From an uncultured Lachnospiraceae bacterium (GTDB taxonomy: Bacteria; Bacillota; Clostridia; Lachnospirales; Lachnospiraceae): a stretch of DNA of 64,000 nt. Below, in pieces: positions 7,747-16,470 of the stretch; the first letter of the stretch is position 1; every line of letters starts with the position of its first letter. Under the pieces are notes generated by a model. The model was given only the letters and a program-made list of their open reading frames with translations, did not search any database and was not told the origin of the DNA. The DNA lies in assembly GCA_910585625.1 (NCBI GenBank), contig CAJUFQ010000003.1, positions 5,801-69,800 on the forward strand, given 5' to 3'. The position numbers and the translations under genes were made by a program.

Positions 7747-8830
7747 TCAGGTATTCCAGAAGGTGGAGTGCATATCTTTTCTGAAGTTCTGCGGATTCTG
7801 TGAATTCCTCCGTCATTTCGAACCAGCTGACTTTGTCATAGTATTCCAATTTGAAATAAGGAGAAACGATTTCCTCATATTGCGGCAGGAAACAACCGGT
7901 CTTTTTGCTGTAACAAGTAGCAGCTTTGGCTTTTGTGCGGAAGTTTTTATCTACATAGAAAGCAACGCTTTTGTGGATGGCGCGGTCTTCCTGGGGAAGG
8001 AAGTAATAATCCTTGTAATTGGGGTAAAAAAATTTTAATTCCCCCTGATAAATAGTGACTTTGAGTTTGGCTTGGCTGCCATATCCTGTCAGGTAGATGC
8101 TCTGCCTGCCGAAAGAAAAACGTTTTGGCAGAGGGGAGTCCAGTGCCAGCGTGAGCAGCAGCTCCAGTTCCTGCCCGTCTTCATATGTTTGATAAACATT
8201 CTTTTCCCAAGACAGCACCTTGAAGCTTCCTTCAAACAGTTCCGGGTAGGAGATGAGTGGGAGCAGCCGTGGCATTCCCAGGAGGTCTTCGTAGTTGTGG
8301 AGCTGCAGCAGCGACGCTTTTTGGTCATCCGGCTGCTTTGTATGTTCCAGGTAGACGTTAATCAGGTCTCCGCCGGAATATCGGTCCTCTCTTTCGATTC
8401 CGAGGAATGTTTCCAGAGATTTCTGCTTTAAGTTGGGCAGCCTTAAGATTGCCTTGAACCTGGATATCTTCTGGTAAATGTCCAGATGTGGGATTTCTGG
8501 CAGCGCATCCAGCCCATGATGCTCAAAGCGTTTTTTAAGGTAGGGGATGTCGAATCCCAGGCCGTTGAAAGAAATCAGGCTGCTGTACTGGCTGGCCAGT
8601 TTTAGGAAAGCAGTGAGGATGGCTTTTTCTTCTTGCGGCTTTTCCGCAAAGAACTGGGTCACGCAAATCAGGCTGCCCCGCCGGGCTGCGCAGCCTATGA
8701 GGTAGGTATGCGTATGTATGGGAGAAAATCCGGTAGTCTCGATGTCAAAAAAGAGTGCGGATTCTGGAAATGTTTTTTCGGTAATTGGGTTGTCAGCGGT
8801 GAAGGCTGTTTCATTTTGCCATATCTTCAT
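7727..8830 (-). CDS. RNase H-fold 3'-5' exonuclease-like protein (YprB type)
   Basis: 367 residues. The N-terminal half is a DEDD-type exonuclease fold: motif I FFDIETTG (D29, E31), motif II ISFNGLGFDIPYLKKRFEHHG, motif III LHNYEDLLGMPRLLPLI. This matches the predicted exonuclease/RNase H_2 family that includes B. subtilis YprB. The C-terminal half (about 220-367) is less conserved and has no motif I recognise. Activity on DNA or RNA is unproven. The start has GGAGG directly upstream on the minus strand. It stands alone, convergent with cheR, and its last codons form one arm of the shared terminator. Confidence 0.82.
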   Translation of the reverse strand: MKIWQNETAFTADNPITEKTFPESALFFDIETTGFSPIHTHTYLIGCAARRGSLICVTQFFAEKPQEEKAILTAFLKLASQYSSLISFNGLGFDIPYLKKRFEHHGLDALPEIPHLDIYQKISRFKAILRLPNLKQKSLETFLGIEREDRYSGGDLINVYLEHTKQPDDQKASLLQLHNYEDLLGMPRLLPLISYPELFEGSFKVLSWEKNVYQTYEDGQELELLLTLALDSPLPKRFSFGRQSIYLTGYGSQAKLKVTIYQGELKFFYPNYKDYYFLPQEDRAIHKSVAFYVDKNFRTKAKAATCYSKKTGCFLPQYEEIVSPYFKLEYYDKVSWFEMTEEFTESAELQKRYALHLLEYLKKQAPC

Positions 8831-8951
8831 GGTATCCTCCGTGTGTGAAAATTTCTAAGTCGGGGTTTTGTGGTGGTGAAAGGATGGGGAAACGATTTTT
8901 CCCTCCTTATGCTAAATCATACTACATTTCTTAAAAAATTTCCAGATATGC

Positions 8952-8980
8952 TTGCAATATACCCATAAGGGGTATATAAT
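8952..8980 (+). promoter_or_regulatory. csoR-copA promoter with embedded CsoR operator
   Basis: A sigma-A promoter: TTGCAA (8952-8957), 17-bp spacer, TATAAT (8975-8980). The spacer contains the inverted repeat TATACCC (8958-8964) / GGGTATA (8970-8976), the G/C-tract dyad typical of CsoR operators. Apo-CsoR bound here would cover the -10 element; Cu(I) binding would release it. It lies 55 bases before csoR. Confidence 0.88.
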
Positions 8981-9035
8981 GTACATATGCAGGGGAACAA
9001 TACTATTTAGCTAACCGCACAAAGGAGGAAAACCA

Positions 9036-9341
9036 ATGCCAGAACAGACAGAATGCAGTTGCCAGAAGACGAAAGAGCGTTCAGACAAGGAGTACAAGGA
9101 TCTGATTAATCGCCTGAACCGTATTGAGGGACAGGTACGTGGAATCAAAGGGATGGTGGAACGTGATGTGTACTGTACCGATATCCTGGTACAAGTTGCG
9201 GCGGTGAATGCCGCGTTGAACAGTTTTAACAGGATACTGCTGACAAACCATATCAAGACCTGCGTCACGCAGGATATACGGGAAGGCAGGGAAGAAGCTG
9301 TGGATGAGCTGGTAGCGACTTTGCAGAAATTAATGAAATAA
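9036..9341 (+). CDS. csoR: Copper-sensing repressor CsoR
   Basis: A 101-residue all-helical repressor of the CsoR/RcnR family. All three Cu(I) ligands of true CsoR are present: C47 in DVYCTDILVQ, H72 and C76 in LLTNHIKTC. NRLNRIEGQVRGIKGMVE is the family's N-terminal DNA-contacting helix. The N-terminus carries two extra cysteines (ECSC, residues 6-9). AAGGAGGA (9022-9029) precedes the ATG. It sits directly behind its own operator and 27 bases before copA, so it represses its own operon until copper rises. Confidence 0.95.
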   Translation: MPEQTECSCQKTKERSDKEYKDLINRLNRIEGQVRGIKGMVERDVYCTDILVQVAAVNAALNSFNRILLTNHIKTCVTQDIREGREEAVDELVATLQKLMK

Positions 9342-9368
9342 TCATCTGAGATAGGAAAGGAGCGAGTG

Positions 9369-11939
9369 ATGGAACAATATACCGTAACCGGAATGAGCTG
9401 TGCTGCCTGCAGTGCCAGGGTGGAGAAAGCTGTCTCCAAAGTTCCAGGCGTCAAGTCTTGTTCCGTCAGCCTGCTGACGAATTCCATGGGTGTGGAAGGA
9501 GAGGCTGGGGAGTCTGAGATTATACGCGCCGTGGAGGAAGCTGGGTATGGAGCGGCAAAAAAAGGGAGTAAGGCAGGGAAGGAGCTTTTGGCAGAAGCAG
9601 GGGAAGACGCGCTTAAGGATCGGGAAACCCCGCAATTAAAGCAGCGGCTCGTCTGTTCCCTTGGATTCCTGCTGGCCTTAATGTATATCTCTATGGGACA
9701 TATGATGTGGGAATGGCCCTTGCCAGAATTCTTAGCGGAAAACCATGTGGCGCTGGGGCTTTGCCAGCTGCTGCTGACAATCGCTGTCATGATAATAAAC
9801 CAGAAATTTTTTATCAGTGGCTTTCAGAGCTTTGCCCATGGAGCCCCCAATATGGATACCCTGGTGGCGCTGGGGTCTGGGGCAGCCTTTGTCTATAGCA
9901 CGTATGCGCTTTTTGCCATGACGGACGCCCAGGCAAAGGGCGATATGGGACGGGCTATGGGATATATGCATGAATTCTATTTTGAGTCGGCGGCAATGAT
10001 CCTGACCCTGATAACCGTGGGGAAGATGCTTGAGGCTCGCTCGAAAGGCAGGACGACAGACGCCTTGAAAGGCCTGATGAAGCTTGCGCCGAAGACAGCC
10101 GTTATCTTAAAGGATGGAAAGGAAATGGAAATCCCTATTGAGCAGCTGCAGAAAGGAGATATATTTGTCGTGCGGCCGGGGGAAAACATTCCGGTGGATG
10201 GGATTGTGCTGGAAGGCAGCAGCGCGGTAAATGAAGCGGCTCTGACTGGAGAGAGCATTCCCGCTGACAAGGCAGAGGGAGATCTTGTGGCTGCTGCGAC
10301 AACAAACCAGTCTGGATTCCTGAAATGCCAGGCATCCAGGGTAGGGGAAGATACGACGCTGTCTCAGATTATCCGCATGGTAAGCGATGCTGCCGCGACC
10401 AAAGCGCCTATCGCCAAGGTGGCAGATAAGGTTTCAGGGGTCTTTGTCCCCACCGTTATTGGGATTGCGCTGCTGACCACGGTAGCCTGGCTGCTTTTGG
10501 GACAGGGGATTGGCTTTGCTTTGGCAAGAGGCATTTCAGTGCTGGTTATCAGCTGTCCTTGCGCTCTGGGCCTGGCGACACCGGTGGCAATCATGGTGGG
10601 CAACGGTATCGGTGCCCGGAACGGTATCTTGTTTAAGACGGCAGTCTCGCTGGAAGAAACCGGGAAAGCAGAGATTATCGCATTGGATAAGACCGGGACT
10701 ATCACCAGAGGAGAACCGAAAGTGACGGATTTGCTGCCTGTGCAAGGCGTTTCGGAGGCGGAATTGCTGCGTACGGCTTTGGCATTGGAGAAGAAAAGTG
10801 AGCATCCGTTGGCAAAGGCGATAATTTCTTATGCAGAAGGTCGGGAAATGGTAGCCGAGGAAGCTACGCAGTTCCAAGTCATGCCAGGCAATGGACTGTC
10901 CGGGATATGCGAGGGGGTTTTTCTCTGCGGAGGGAACGAATCGTTCATTCTTAAGCATACGGATGTTTTACCGGAGATAAGGAGGCAGGCAGAACATCTG
11001 GCAGGAGAGGGCAAGACGCCGATGTTTTTTGCCAGGGATGGGAAGCTGTGCGGGATAATCGCCGTAGCTGACGTCATGAAGGAAGACAGCCCTCAGGCTG
11101 TCAGGGAACTTAAGAATCTTGGCCTGCGCGTCGTCATGCTTACAGGGGACAATGAGAACACGGCGAAGGCTATCGGCGGACAGGCAGGCGTGGATCAGGT
11201 CGTCGCAGGCGTGCTGCCGGATGGCAAGGAAGCAGTTATCCGTTCCCTGCAGAGAGAAGGCAAGGTGGCCATGGTAGGGGACGGGATTAATGATGCGCCT
11301 GCGCTGACGCGGGCCGATATGGGAATTGCCATCGGCGCGGGTGCGGATGTTGCCGTGGATGCGGCAGACATCGTCCTGATGAAGAGCAGGCTTAGCGACG
11401 TCCCGGCTGCCATACGGCTGAGCCGGGCGTCACTGAGGAATATCCATGAGAACCTGTTCTGGGCATTTATTTATAATGTCATCGGCATACCGCTTGCCGC
11501 AGGGGTGTGGATTCCGGTTTTCGGCTGGCAGCTGAACCCCATGTTCGGGGCAGCGGCCATGAGCCTGTCCAGTTTCTGTGTGGTGACGAATGCATTGCGC
11601 CTGAACATGCAGGACATATATAATACAAGGAAGGACAGGCCAAGGCATCGGACAAGGCGGAATATGGAAGCCAAGGGAGATGCCAAGTTGCAGCAAGAAG
11701 AAACAGAAGCAGACAAGGAGGAAAAAAAGATGCAGAAAACAATCAAAATTGAAGGAATGATGTGCGGTCATTGTGAGGCAACCGTTAAGAAGTGTTTAGA
11801 GGCGCTGCCGGAGGTTGAGAAAGCAGAAGTCAGCCATGAGTCCGATATAGCAATCGTAACGCTTTCCGGCACACTTGCGGATGAGGTTCTCAAAAAGACA
11901 ATCGAGGATAAGGACTATAAGGTTCTGTCGATTGAATAA
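9369..11939 (+). CDS. copA: Cu(+)-exporting P1B-type ATPase with fused C-terminal CopZ-like domain
   Basis: 856 residues. The order is: N-terminal heavy-metal-associated domain with GMSCAACSAR (C11, C14); transmembrane helices; actuator loop TGES; the membrane metal site SCPCALGLATPV (CPC); phosphorylation motif DKTGTIT; nucleotide-binding HPLAKAI; hinge GDGINDAP; two last helices ending near residue 745. A charged linker (about 755-787) leads to a second metal-binding domain with GMMCGHC (788-856). It pumps Cu(I) out across the membrane. The ATG at 9369 is preferred over the GTG at 9366 because of GGAG spacing. The fused C-terminal domain is unusual: CopZ is normally a separate gene, and here it keeps its own ribosome site. 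Confidence 0.95.
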   Translation: MEQYTVTGMSCAACSARVEKAVSKVPGVKSCSVSLLTNSMGVEGEAGESEIIRAVEEAGYGAAKKGSKAGKELLAEAGEDALKDRETPQLKQRLVCSLGFLLALMYISMGHMMWEWPLPEFLAENHVALGLCQLLLTIAVMIINQKFFISGFQSFAHGAPNMDTLVALGSGAAFVYSTYALFAMTDAQAKGDMGRAMGYMHEFYFESAAMILTLITVGKMLEARSKGRTTDALKGLMKLAPKTAVILKDGKEMEIPIEQLQKGDIFVVRPGENIPVDGIVLEGSSAVNEAALTGESIPADKAEGDLVAAATTNQSGFLKCQASRVGEDTTLSQIIRMVSDAAATKAPIAKVADKVSGVFVPTVIGIALLTTVAWLLLGQGIGFALARGISVLVISCPCALGLATPVAIMVGNGIGARNGILFKTAVSLEETGKAEIIALDKTGTITRGEPKVTDLLPVQGVSEAELLRTALALEKKSEHPLAKAIISYAEGREMVAEEATQFQVMPGNGLSGICEGVFLCGGNESFILKHTDVLPEIRRQAEHLAGEGKTPMFFARDGKLCGIIAVADVMKEDSPQAVRELKNLGLRVVMLTGDNENTAKAIGGQAGVDQVVAGVLPDGKEAVIRSLQREGKVAMVGDGINDAPALTRADMGIAIGAGADVAVDAADIVLMKSRLSDVPAAIRLSRASLRNIHENLFWAFIYNVIGIPLAAGVWIPVFGWQLNPMFGAAAMSLSSFCVVTNALRLNMQDIYNTRKDRPRHRTRRNMEAKGDAKLQQEETEADKEEKKMQKTIKIEGMMCGHCEATVKKCLEALPEVEKAEVSHESDIAIVTLSGTLADEVLKKTIEDKDYKVLSIE
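11730..11939 (+). CDS. copZ: Possible internally initiated copper chaperone CopZ
   Basis: In frame within the 3' end of copA, a perfect Shine-Dalgarno AAGGAGG (11715-11721) sits 8 bases before ATG 11730. Starting there gives a free 69-residue protein of standard CopZ length with the MxCxxC copper site GMMCGHCEATVKKC and a ferredoxin-like HMA fold. A soluble copy would deliver Cu(I) to CopA or CsoR, while the fused copy would act in cis. The alternative is that the site is only a relic of a once separate copZ. The sequence shows the signal; its use is inferred. Confidence 0.6.
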   Translation: MQKTIKIEGMMCGHCEATVKKCLEALPEVEKAEVSHESDIAIVTLSGTLADEVLKKTIEDKDYKVLSIE

Positions 11940-12008
11940 AACAGAAGGAAGAGACATCCTATATGCCGGCTAATAAGGCAGGGTATCGAAGCTGACGGCG
12001 TAGAAGGT

Positions 12009-12060
12009 ACTGCCGCATGGATGACGGGGGCTTGAAAGTCATTGATGCGGCAGTTTTTTT
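12009..12060 (+). terminator. Terminator of the copper operon
   Basis: ACTGCCGCAT (12009-12018) pairs with ATGCGGCAGT (12045-12054); the stem continues inward as ATGAC/GTCAT with a small internal mismatch, then a run of T from 12054 to 12060. Confidence 0.9.
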
Positions 12061-12358
12061 ACTTTTTTTGCTACAATTCCATATTGTCTGGAAGAAGGTA
12101 TGATTATTTTTCACTTGGGTATGCTATTCCTGATTCTTTTGAAATTTTTTCGCTGAAATTTGTCTTCCGAAAAGCGATGTTTATTTTCGGGATGTTTGTA
12201 GAATTTTCTGATAAAAAAAAGCAATATCTCGAAATGACTGATAAGAGAGAGAAATTTTTCAAAAAATAGTACATGTTTTTCAAAAAATTATAATGCGTTT
12301 TTAGAAAAATGTGATACAATAGACATAGTAGCGTTTTAATGACCTAGGAGGTCTGTAC
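12061..12358. other. AT-rich intergenic region before the deacetylase gene
   Basis: About 300 bases of very AT-rich sequence with short repeated TTTTTCAAAAAAT motifs (about 12255-12290) and no credible gene. An open frame at 12042-12269 starts inside the terminator and has low-complexity composition. A -10-like TACAAT at 12315-12320 lies 39 bases before the downstream ATG; no good -35 is visible. Confidence 0.5.
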
Positions 12359-13423
12359 ATGGAAGAAAAAACATCGAATGGATTACGACAGCAACAAGCC
12401 AGGCGCAAACGCATTAATAGGATGAAGACATTTTTGGTTGCAGGGTTCGCAATTTGGATTCTGGCATTATCCGTACTGATGGTGACGGTATTTTTTAAAG
12501 TTTCGTCATTGGAAGAAAGGCTGGATAAGGAGCTGGTTTCCAAGGAGGAAGTCATACAGCAGGACGATGAGAAAAGCGCGGATTCCCCGAAAGATAATGC
12601 CGCAGGCGCAGTTGTCCGGGATGACTCACAGGCAGAGGACGGTTCAGCAGGCAATGGCCCGGCCGATGAAAGTCTGGCAGACGGAACCTTAGCGGATGGC
12701 TTGCAGCCGGTGCAGGAAGAGGGATTGGAGCAGGAAGACGTTCCGGAGGAGGAAGTGATGGACGACACTAATTCTTTGGATGAGGGAGAACATCCGAAAG
12801 TGTACCTGACGTTTGATGACGGTCCCAGTGAAAATACTTCGAAAATTCTGGATATATTAAAGGAGCGTGGCATCAAGGCAACCTTTTTTGTGATAGGGCA
12901 GGAAGACGAGGCGTCTAAAGAACTTTACCAAAGGATTGTGACGGAAGGCCATACATTGGGAATGCATTCTTTTTCCCATAAATATGATGTGATTTATAAA
13001 TCCCTGGAATCGTTTCAGGAGGATATGGAGCATTTGCGGTCTTACCTGGAAGATGTCACAGGTGTGACGCCGACGATTATGCGTTTCCCCGGAGGGAGCA
13101 GCAATCAGGTCAGCAATGTTGACATCAGGGAATTGATACATTATGTGAAAGAGCAGGGAATTACCTATTATGACTGGAATGTGGTGAGCGGCGATGCCAC
13201 CAGCCAGGTTTATACACCGGACGAGCTGGTAGCCAATGTCATGGAAGACGTGGTAAAGTACGATACTTCCGTAGTGCTGATGCACGATTCGTCTCCCAAG
13301 GCAACTACTGTGGACGCATTGGGGCCCATGATTGACCAGCTGCAGGAACTTGGGGCGGAGATATTGCCGATTGATGAAACCACAAAACCCATACAGCATA
13401 TAGATGCAGAAGACGTAGAGTAG
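12359..13423 (+). CDS. Membrane-anchored polysaccharide deacetylase
   Basis: 354 residues. One uncleaved N-terminal helix (about 23-47) anchors it outside the membrane; a short coiled coil (SSLEERLDKEL) and an acidic low-complexity linker (60-140) follow, then a NodB domain (about 146-340). Catalytic elements are visible: TFDDGP (D153, D154), HSFSH (H203, H207), MRFPGGSSN, DWNVVSGDA and VVLMHDS. It likely removes acetyl groups from peptidoglycan or another wall glycan and so changes lysozyme resistance or wall growth. AGGAGG precedes the ATG. The bactofilin gene follows after 50 bases, suggesting that the two are co-transcribed and act at the same place in the envelope. Confidence 0.9.
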   Translation: MEEKTSNGLRQQQARRKRINRMKTFLVAGFAIWILALSVLMVTVFFKVSSLEERLDKELVSKEEVIQQDDEKSADSPKDNAAGAVVRDDSQAEDGSAGNGPADESLADGTLADGLQPVQEEGLEQEDVPEEEVMDDTNSLDEGEHPKVYLTFDDGPSENTSKILDILKERGIKATFFVIGQEDEASKELYQRIVTEGHTLGMHSFSHKYDVIYKSLESFQEDMEHLRSYLEDVTGVTPTIMRFPGGSSNQVSNVDIRELIHYVKEQGITYYDWNVVSGDATSQVYTPDELVANVMEDVVKYDTSVVLMHDSSPKATTVDALGPMIDQLQELGAEILPIDETTKPIQHIDAEDVE

Positions 13424-13473
13424 TCGGGTATGCGGTATGTTTTACATGAAAAATAATTTATGGAGGTACATGT

Positions 13474-14340
13474 ATGAGCTTTTTTAAAGATTTCAAGGAG
13501 GACTTATCCCAGGCAGTGAATGAGCTGCTTCCGGGAGAGGCGGAATTGAAAGAAGAAGCAGCGCAGAGGCAGCCAGGCATGGTTGTGAATACGCTAGAAC
13601 AGGAAGTGGATGTTAAGTCTGAGCTAAAGAAAATGGAAGGGCTTTTCGAGAAGGTAAGCAAAGAAGCGGCGGAAGCGCCGATGATACTTACGCCGGAAGA
13701 GCCGGTAAGCCCAGTGAAACAGCCGAAAGAAGCAAAAGAAGTAAAAGTAGAAAATGTAATCCAGGAAGAACCAAAGAAAAGCATAGCAGAGCCAGCAGAG
13801 CCCGAGAAAAAGGAGGATACCGAATTGAATACAGAGAATGCAGAAAATACAGTAACCATGGAGACTGAAAACAGCTTACCGGCAGATGTCTCAGATGAGG
13901 TGACCGTCATTACAGAGGGAACATCCCTGAGAGGTGATTTGCAGTCTACCGGTTCTTTTGAACTGAAAGGAAGGATAGAAGGAAACGTGACTTGCAATGG
14001 CAAGATGACAGTAACCGGAAACATCAAGGGCAATTCACAGTCTGCAGAATTTTTCGCAGATGCAGCTAAGATTGAGGGAGAGATTTCCACCACAGGCACT
14101 GTGAAAATCGGCCTTGGATCCGTTGTGATTGGCAACATTGCTGCAAGCAGCGCGGTAATTGCCGGTGCAATCAAAGGCGACATTGATGTCCATGGTCCTG
14201 TAGTCGTGGATACGTCCGCTGTTGTTATGGGAAATATCAAATCCCGTTCTGTCCAGATTAATAATGGTGCAGTTATCGAAGGATTCTGTTCCCAGTGTTA
14301 TGCAGATGTCGATGTGGAGAGCTTGTTTGAGGCAAACTAG
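13474..14340 (+). CDS. Bactofilin family protein with long charged N-terminal region
   Basis: 288 residues. The C-terminal half (about 140-260) is a bactofilin beta-helix: repeated short strands with regularly placed G, V and I, such as GSFELKGRIEGNVTCNG and GLGSVVIGNIAASSAVIAGA. The first 135 residues are rich in Lys and Glu and predicted disordered. Bactofilins polymerise without nucleotide into filaments that position wall enzymes; the neighbouring deacetylase is a plausible client. The long N-terminus is larger than in most family members and may link the filament to a partner. GGAGG lies upstream of the ATG. pyrH follows 11 bases later. Confidence 0.85.
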   Translation: MSFFKDFKEDLSQAVNELLPGEAELKEEAAQRQPGMVVNTLEQEVDVKSELKKMEGLFEKVSKEAAEAPMILTPEEPVSPVKQPKEAKEVKVENVIQEEPKKSIAEPAEPEKKEDTELNTENAENTVTMETENSLPADVSDEVTVITEGTSLRGDLQSTGSFELKGRIEGNVTCNGKMTVTGNIKGNSQSAEFFADAAKIEGEISTTGTVKIGLGSVVIGNIAASSAVIAGAIKGDIDVHGPVVVDTSAVVMGNIKSRSVQINNGAVIEGFCSQCYADVDVESLFEAN

Positions 14341-14351
14341 AAAGGCGGGAC

Positions 14352-15047
14352 ATGAAAAGGATAGTCTTAAAACTGAGTGGAGAGGCGTTGGCAGGCGAAA
14401 AGCATGTCGGGTTTGACGAGGCTACAGTTACTCTGGTAGCCAAACAGGTCAGACAGATTGTGGATGCGGGTACGCAGGTAGGTATTGTGATTGGCGGGGG
14501 TAATTTCTGGAGAGGCAGGACGAGCGAGACGATTGACCGCACGAAGGCCGATCAGATTGGAATGCTCGCCACGGTGATGAATTGTATCTATGTCTCTGAG
14601 ATTTTCCGTTCCGTCGGCATGATGACGCAGATATTGACGCCGTTTGAGTGTGGTTCTTTTACGAAGCTGTTTTCAAAGGATCGTGCAAATAAATATTTTG
14701 CAAAAGGGATTGTATGTTTCTTCGCAGGCGGAACCGGGCATCCGTATTTTTCAACTGACACGGCCACGGTTCTTCGTGCCGTTGAGATAGAGGCAGATGG
14801 GATATTGCTGGCAAAAGCCATTGACGGCGTATACAATAAGGATCCGAAGACAAGCCCGGATGCCGTGAAGTATGATGAAGTCTCCATAAGGGAAGTGATT
14901 GACAAGAAGCTTGCCGTCGTGGATCTGACGGCATCTATCATGTGTATGGAGAATAAGATGCCGATGTATGTTTTTGGGCTGAATGAAGAGAACAGCATCG
15001 TAAATGCAATCAACGGTAAGTTTTCTGGAACAAAGGTAACAATATGA
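14352..15047 (+). CDS. pyrH: UMP kinase
   Basis: Phosphorylates UMP to UDP; a hexameric amino-acid-kinase-fold enzyme. 231 residues, normal length. Seen: MKRIVLKLSGEALAG (phosphate-binding Lys), VIGGGNFWRGR, the UMP-site stretch ADQIGMLATVMN, and DGVYNKDPK near the nucleotide site. It opens the conserved run pyrH-frr-uppS-cdsA-dxr-rseP. A weak AAGGCGGG precedes the ATG. Confidence 0.96.
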   Translation: MKRIVLKLSGEALAGEKHVGFDEATVTLVAKQVRQIVDAGTQVGIVIGGGNFWRGRTSETIDRTKADQIGMLATVMNCIYVSEIFRSVGMMTQILTPFECGSFTKLFSKDRANKYFAKGIVCFFAGGTGHPYFSTDTATVLRAVEIEADGILLAKAIDGVYNKDPKTSPDAVKYDEVSIREVIDKKLAVVDLTASIMCMENKMPMYVFGLNEENSIVNAINGKFSGTKVTI

Positions 15048-15101
15048 GGTGACAGTAGTTCTTGCGCCAGGAACGAAAAATGAATTGGGAGGATATGTAA
15101 T

Positions 15102-15656
15102 ATGGATGAGAGATTACAGCAGTATGACAATAAAATGCAGAAATCATTAGATAATCTGCAGGAGGAATTCGGCTCTATCCGTGCAGGGCGCGCCAACCCT
15201 CATGTGCTGGACAAGCTTAGGGTAGATTATTATGGGACGCCAACCGTCCTTCAGCAAGTGGCAAATGTTTCTGTGCCGGAACCACGTATGCTTTTAATTC
15301 AGCCTTGGGAGCCAAGTATGGTACGCGAGATTGAGAAGGCAATCCAGACGTCCGATTTGGGGATTAATCCTACGAATGACGGAAAATCAATCCGCCTCAC
15401 ATTCCCGGAACTGACGGAAGAGCGCAGGAAGGATTTGGCGAAAGACGTCAAGAAAAAGGGAGAGAATGCCAAAGTAGCAATCCGCAACATCCGCAGGGAT
15501 GCGAATGATTCCCTGAAGAAAATGTCAAAGTCCAGTGATGTATCAGAGGATGAGGTTAAGCAGTTGGAAGACGAGGTACAGAAACTGACTGACAAATATA
15601 TTTCCAAAGTCGATAAGGCGGTAGAGGAGAAAACAAAAGAGATTCTTACAGTATAA
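15102..15656 (+). CDS. frr: Ribosome recycling factor
   Basis: 184 residues, the usual length. It splits post-termination ribosomes together with EF-G. The signature SIRAGRANPHVLDKLRVDYYG is seen, with TPTVLQQVANVSVPEPRML, FPELTEERRKDLAKDVKKK and the helical C-terminus. GGGAGG is placed 7-8 bases before the ATG. It is 54 bases downstream of pyrH. Confidence 0.97.
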   Translation: MDERLQQYDNKMQKSLDNLQEEFGSIRAGRANPHVLDKLRVDYYGTPTVLQQVANVSVPEPRMLLIQPWEPSMVREIEKAIQTSDLGINPTNDGKSIRLTFPELTEERRKDLAKDVKKKGENAKVAIRNIRRDANDSLKKMSKSSDVSEDEVKQLEDEVQKLTDKYISKVDKAVEEKTKEILTV

Positions 15657-15658
15657 GA

Positions 15659-15725
15659 ATTGCCTGGCGGGTAAGCGCAGGCAATCCATTGTGCGTAGAA
15701 GGGCCAGGCTTGCGCCTGACCTTTT
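15659..15725 (+). terminator. Two hairpins after frr, weak terminator or attenuator
   Basis: ATTGCCTG (15659-15666) pairs perfectly with CAGGCAAT (15678-15685). A second hairpin, GGCCAGGC (15702-15709) / GCCTGACC (15714-15721) with one mismatch, is followed by only four T. It could partly terminate or process the transcript between frr and uppS. Confidence 0.5.
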
Positions 15726-15760
15726 CACTTATCAGAGATTAGCACAGAATGGAGGGTACC

Positions 15761-16468
15761 ATGGTAATTCCGCAGCATGTAGCGATAATTTTAGATGGAA
15801 ATGGCAGATGGGCAAAGCAGCATGGGATGCCGAGGAACTATGGGCATACCCAGGGGGCGAAGAATGTGGAGGTAATCTGCCGCGAGGCATGGAATCTGGG
15901 GATTAAGTATCTGACCGTGTATGCATTTTCCACGGAGAACTGGTCGCGTCCCAGGGAGGAAGTCGGCGCGCTGATGAGGCTTTTGCGTAATTATATGAAA
16001 AACTGCATAAAGACGGCGGAGAAAAACCATATGCGCGTACGTGTATTGGGCGATAAATCTAAACTGGATGAAGACATCCAGAAGAGCATACATAGGCTGG
16101 AGGAATTTTCTAAAGACCAGGACGGCCTTAATTTCCAGATTGCTATCAACTATGGAAGCCGGGATGAGATGCTCCGTGGCATGAAAAAGATGATTACGGA
16201 TTATAAGGAAGGCAGTTTCCGGCTGGAGGATTTAGATGAAGAAAGATTTGGCAGTTACCTGGATACCTGTGGGATACCAGAGCCGGATTTGCTCATACGG
16301 ACAAGTGGCGAACAGCGTCTGTCCAATTACCTTTTGTGGCAGCTTGCGTACAGTGAACTTTATTTTACAGATGTTCCCTGGCCGGATTTCACAAAAGAGG
16401 AATTAGTAAAAGCTATTGAGGACTATAATAAAAGGGATAGACGTTATGGAGGGATAAAGGAGGAATAA
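15761..16468 (+). CDS. uppS: Undecaprenyl diphosphate synthase (isoprenyl transferase)
   Basis: Makes the C55 lipid carrier for wall synthesis from FPP and IPP. 235 residues. Seen: VAIILDGNGRWAKQHGMPR with the catalytic Asp and the FPP-binding GNGRWA, YAFSTENW, and the C-terminal LLIRTSGEQRLSNYLLWQ. An upstream ATG at 15749 is in frame, but the GGAGGG site (15751-15756) overlaps it and is well spaced for ATG 15761. Followed after 2 bases by cdsA. Confidence 0.96.
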   Translation: MVIPQHVAIILDGNGRWAKQHGMPRNYGHTQGAKNVEVICREAWNLGIKYLTVYAFSTENWSRPREEVGALMRLLRNYMKNCIKTAEKNHMRVRVLGDKSKLDEDIQKSIHRLEEFSKDQDGLNFQIAINYGSRDEMLRGMKKMITDYKEGSFRLEDLDEERFGSYLDTCGIPEPDLLIRTSGEQRLSNYLLWQLAYSELYFTDVPWPDFTKEELVKAIEDYNKRDRRYGGIKEE

Positions 16469-16470
16469 GA

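Noticed and set aside
12042..12269. 75-residue plus-strand open frame
   Set aside because: It starts inside the copper-operon terminator, has no ribosome site and is Phe/Lys low-complexity from AT-rich DNA.
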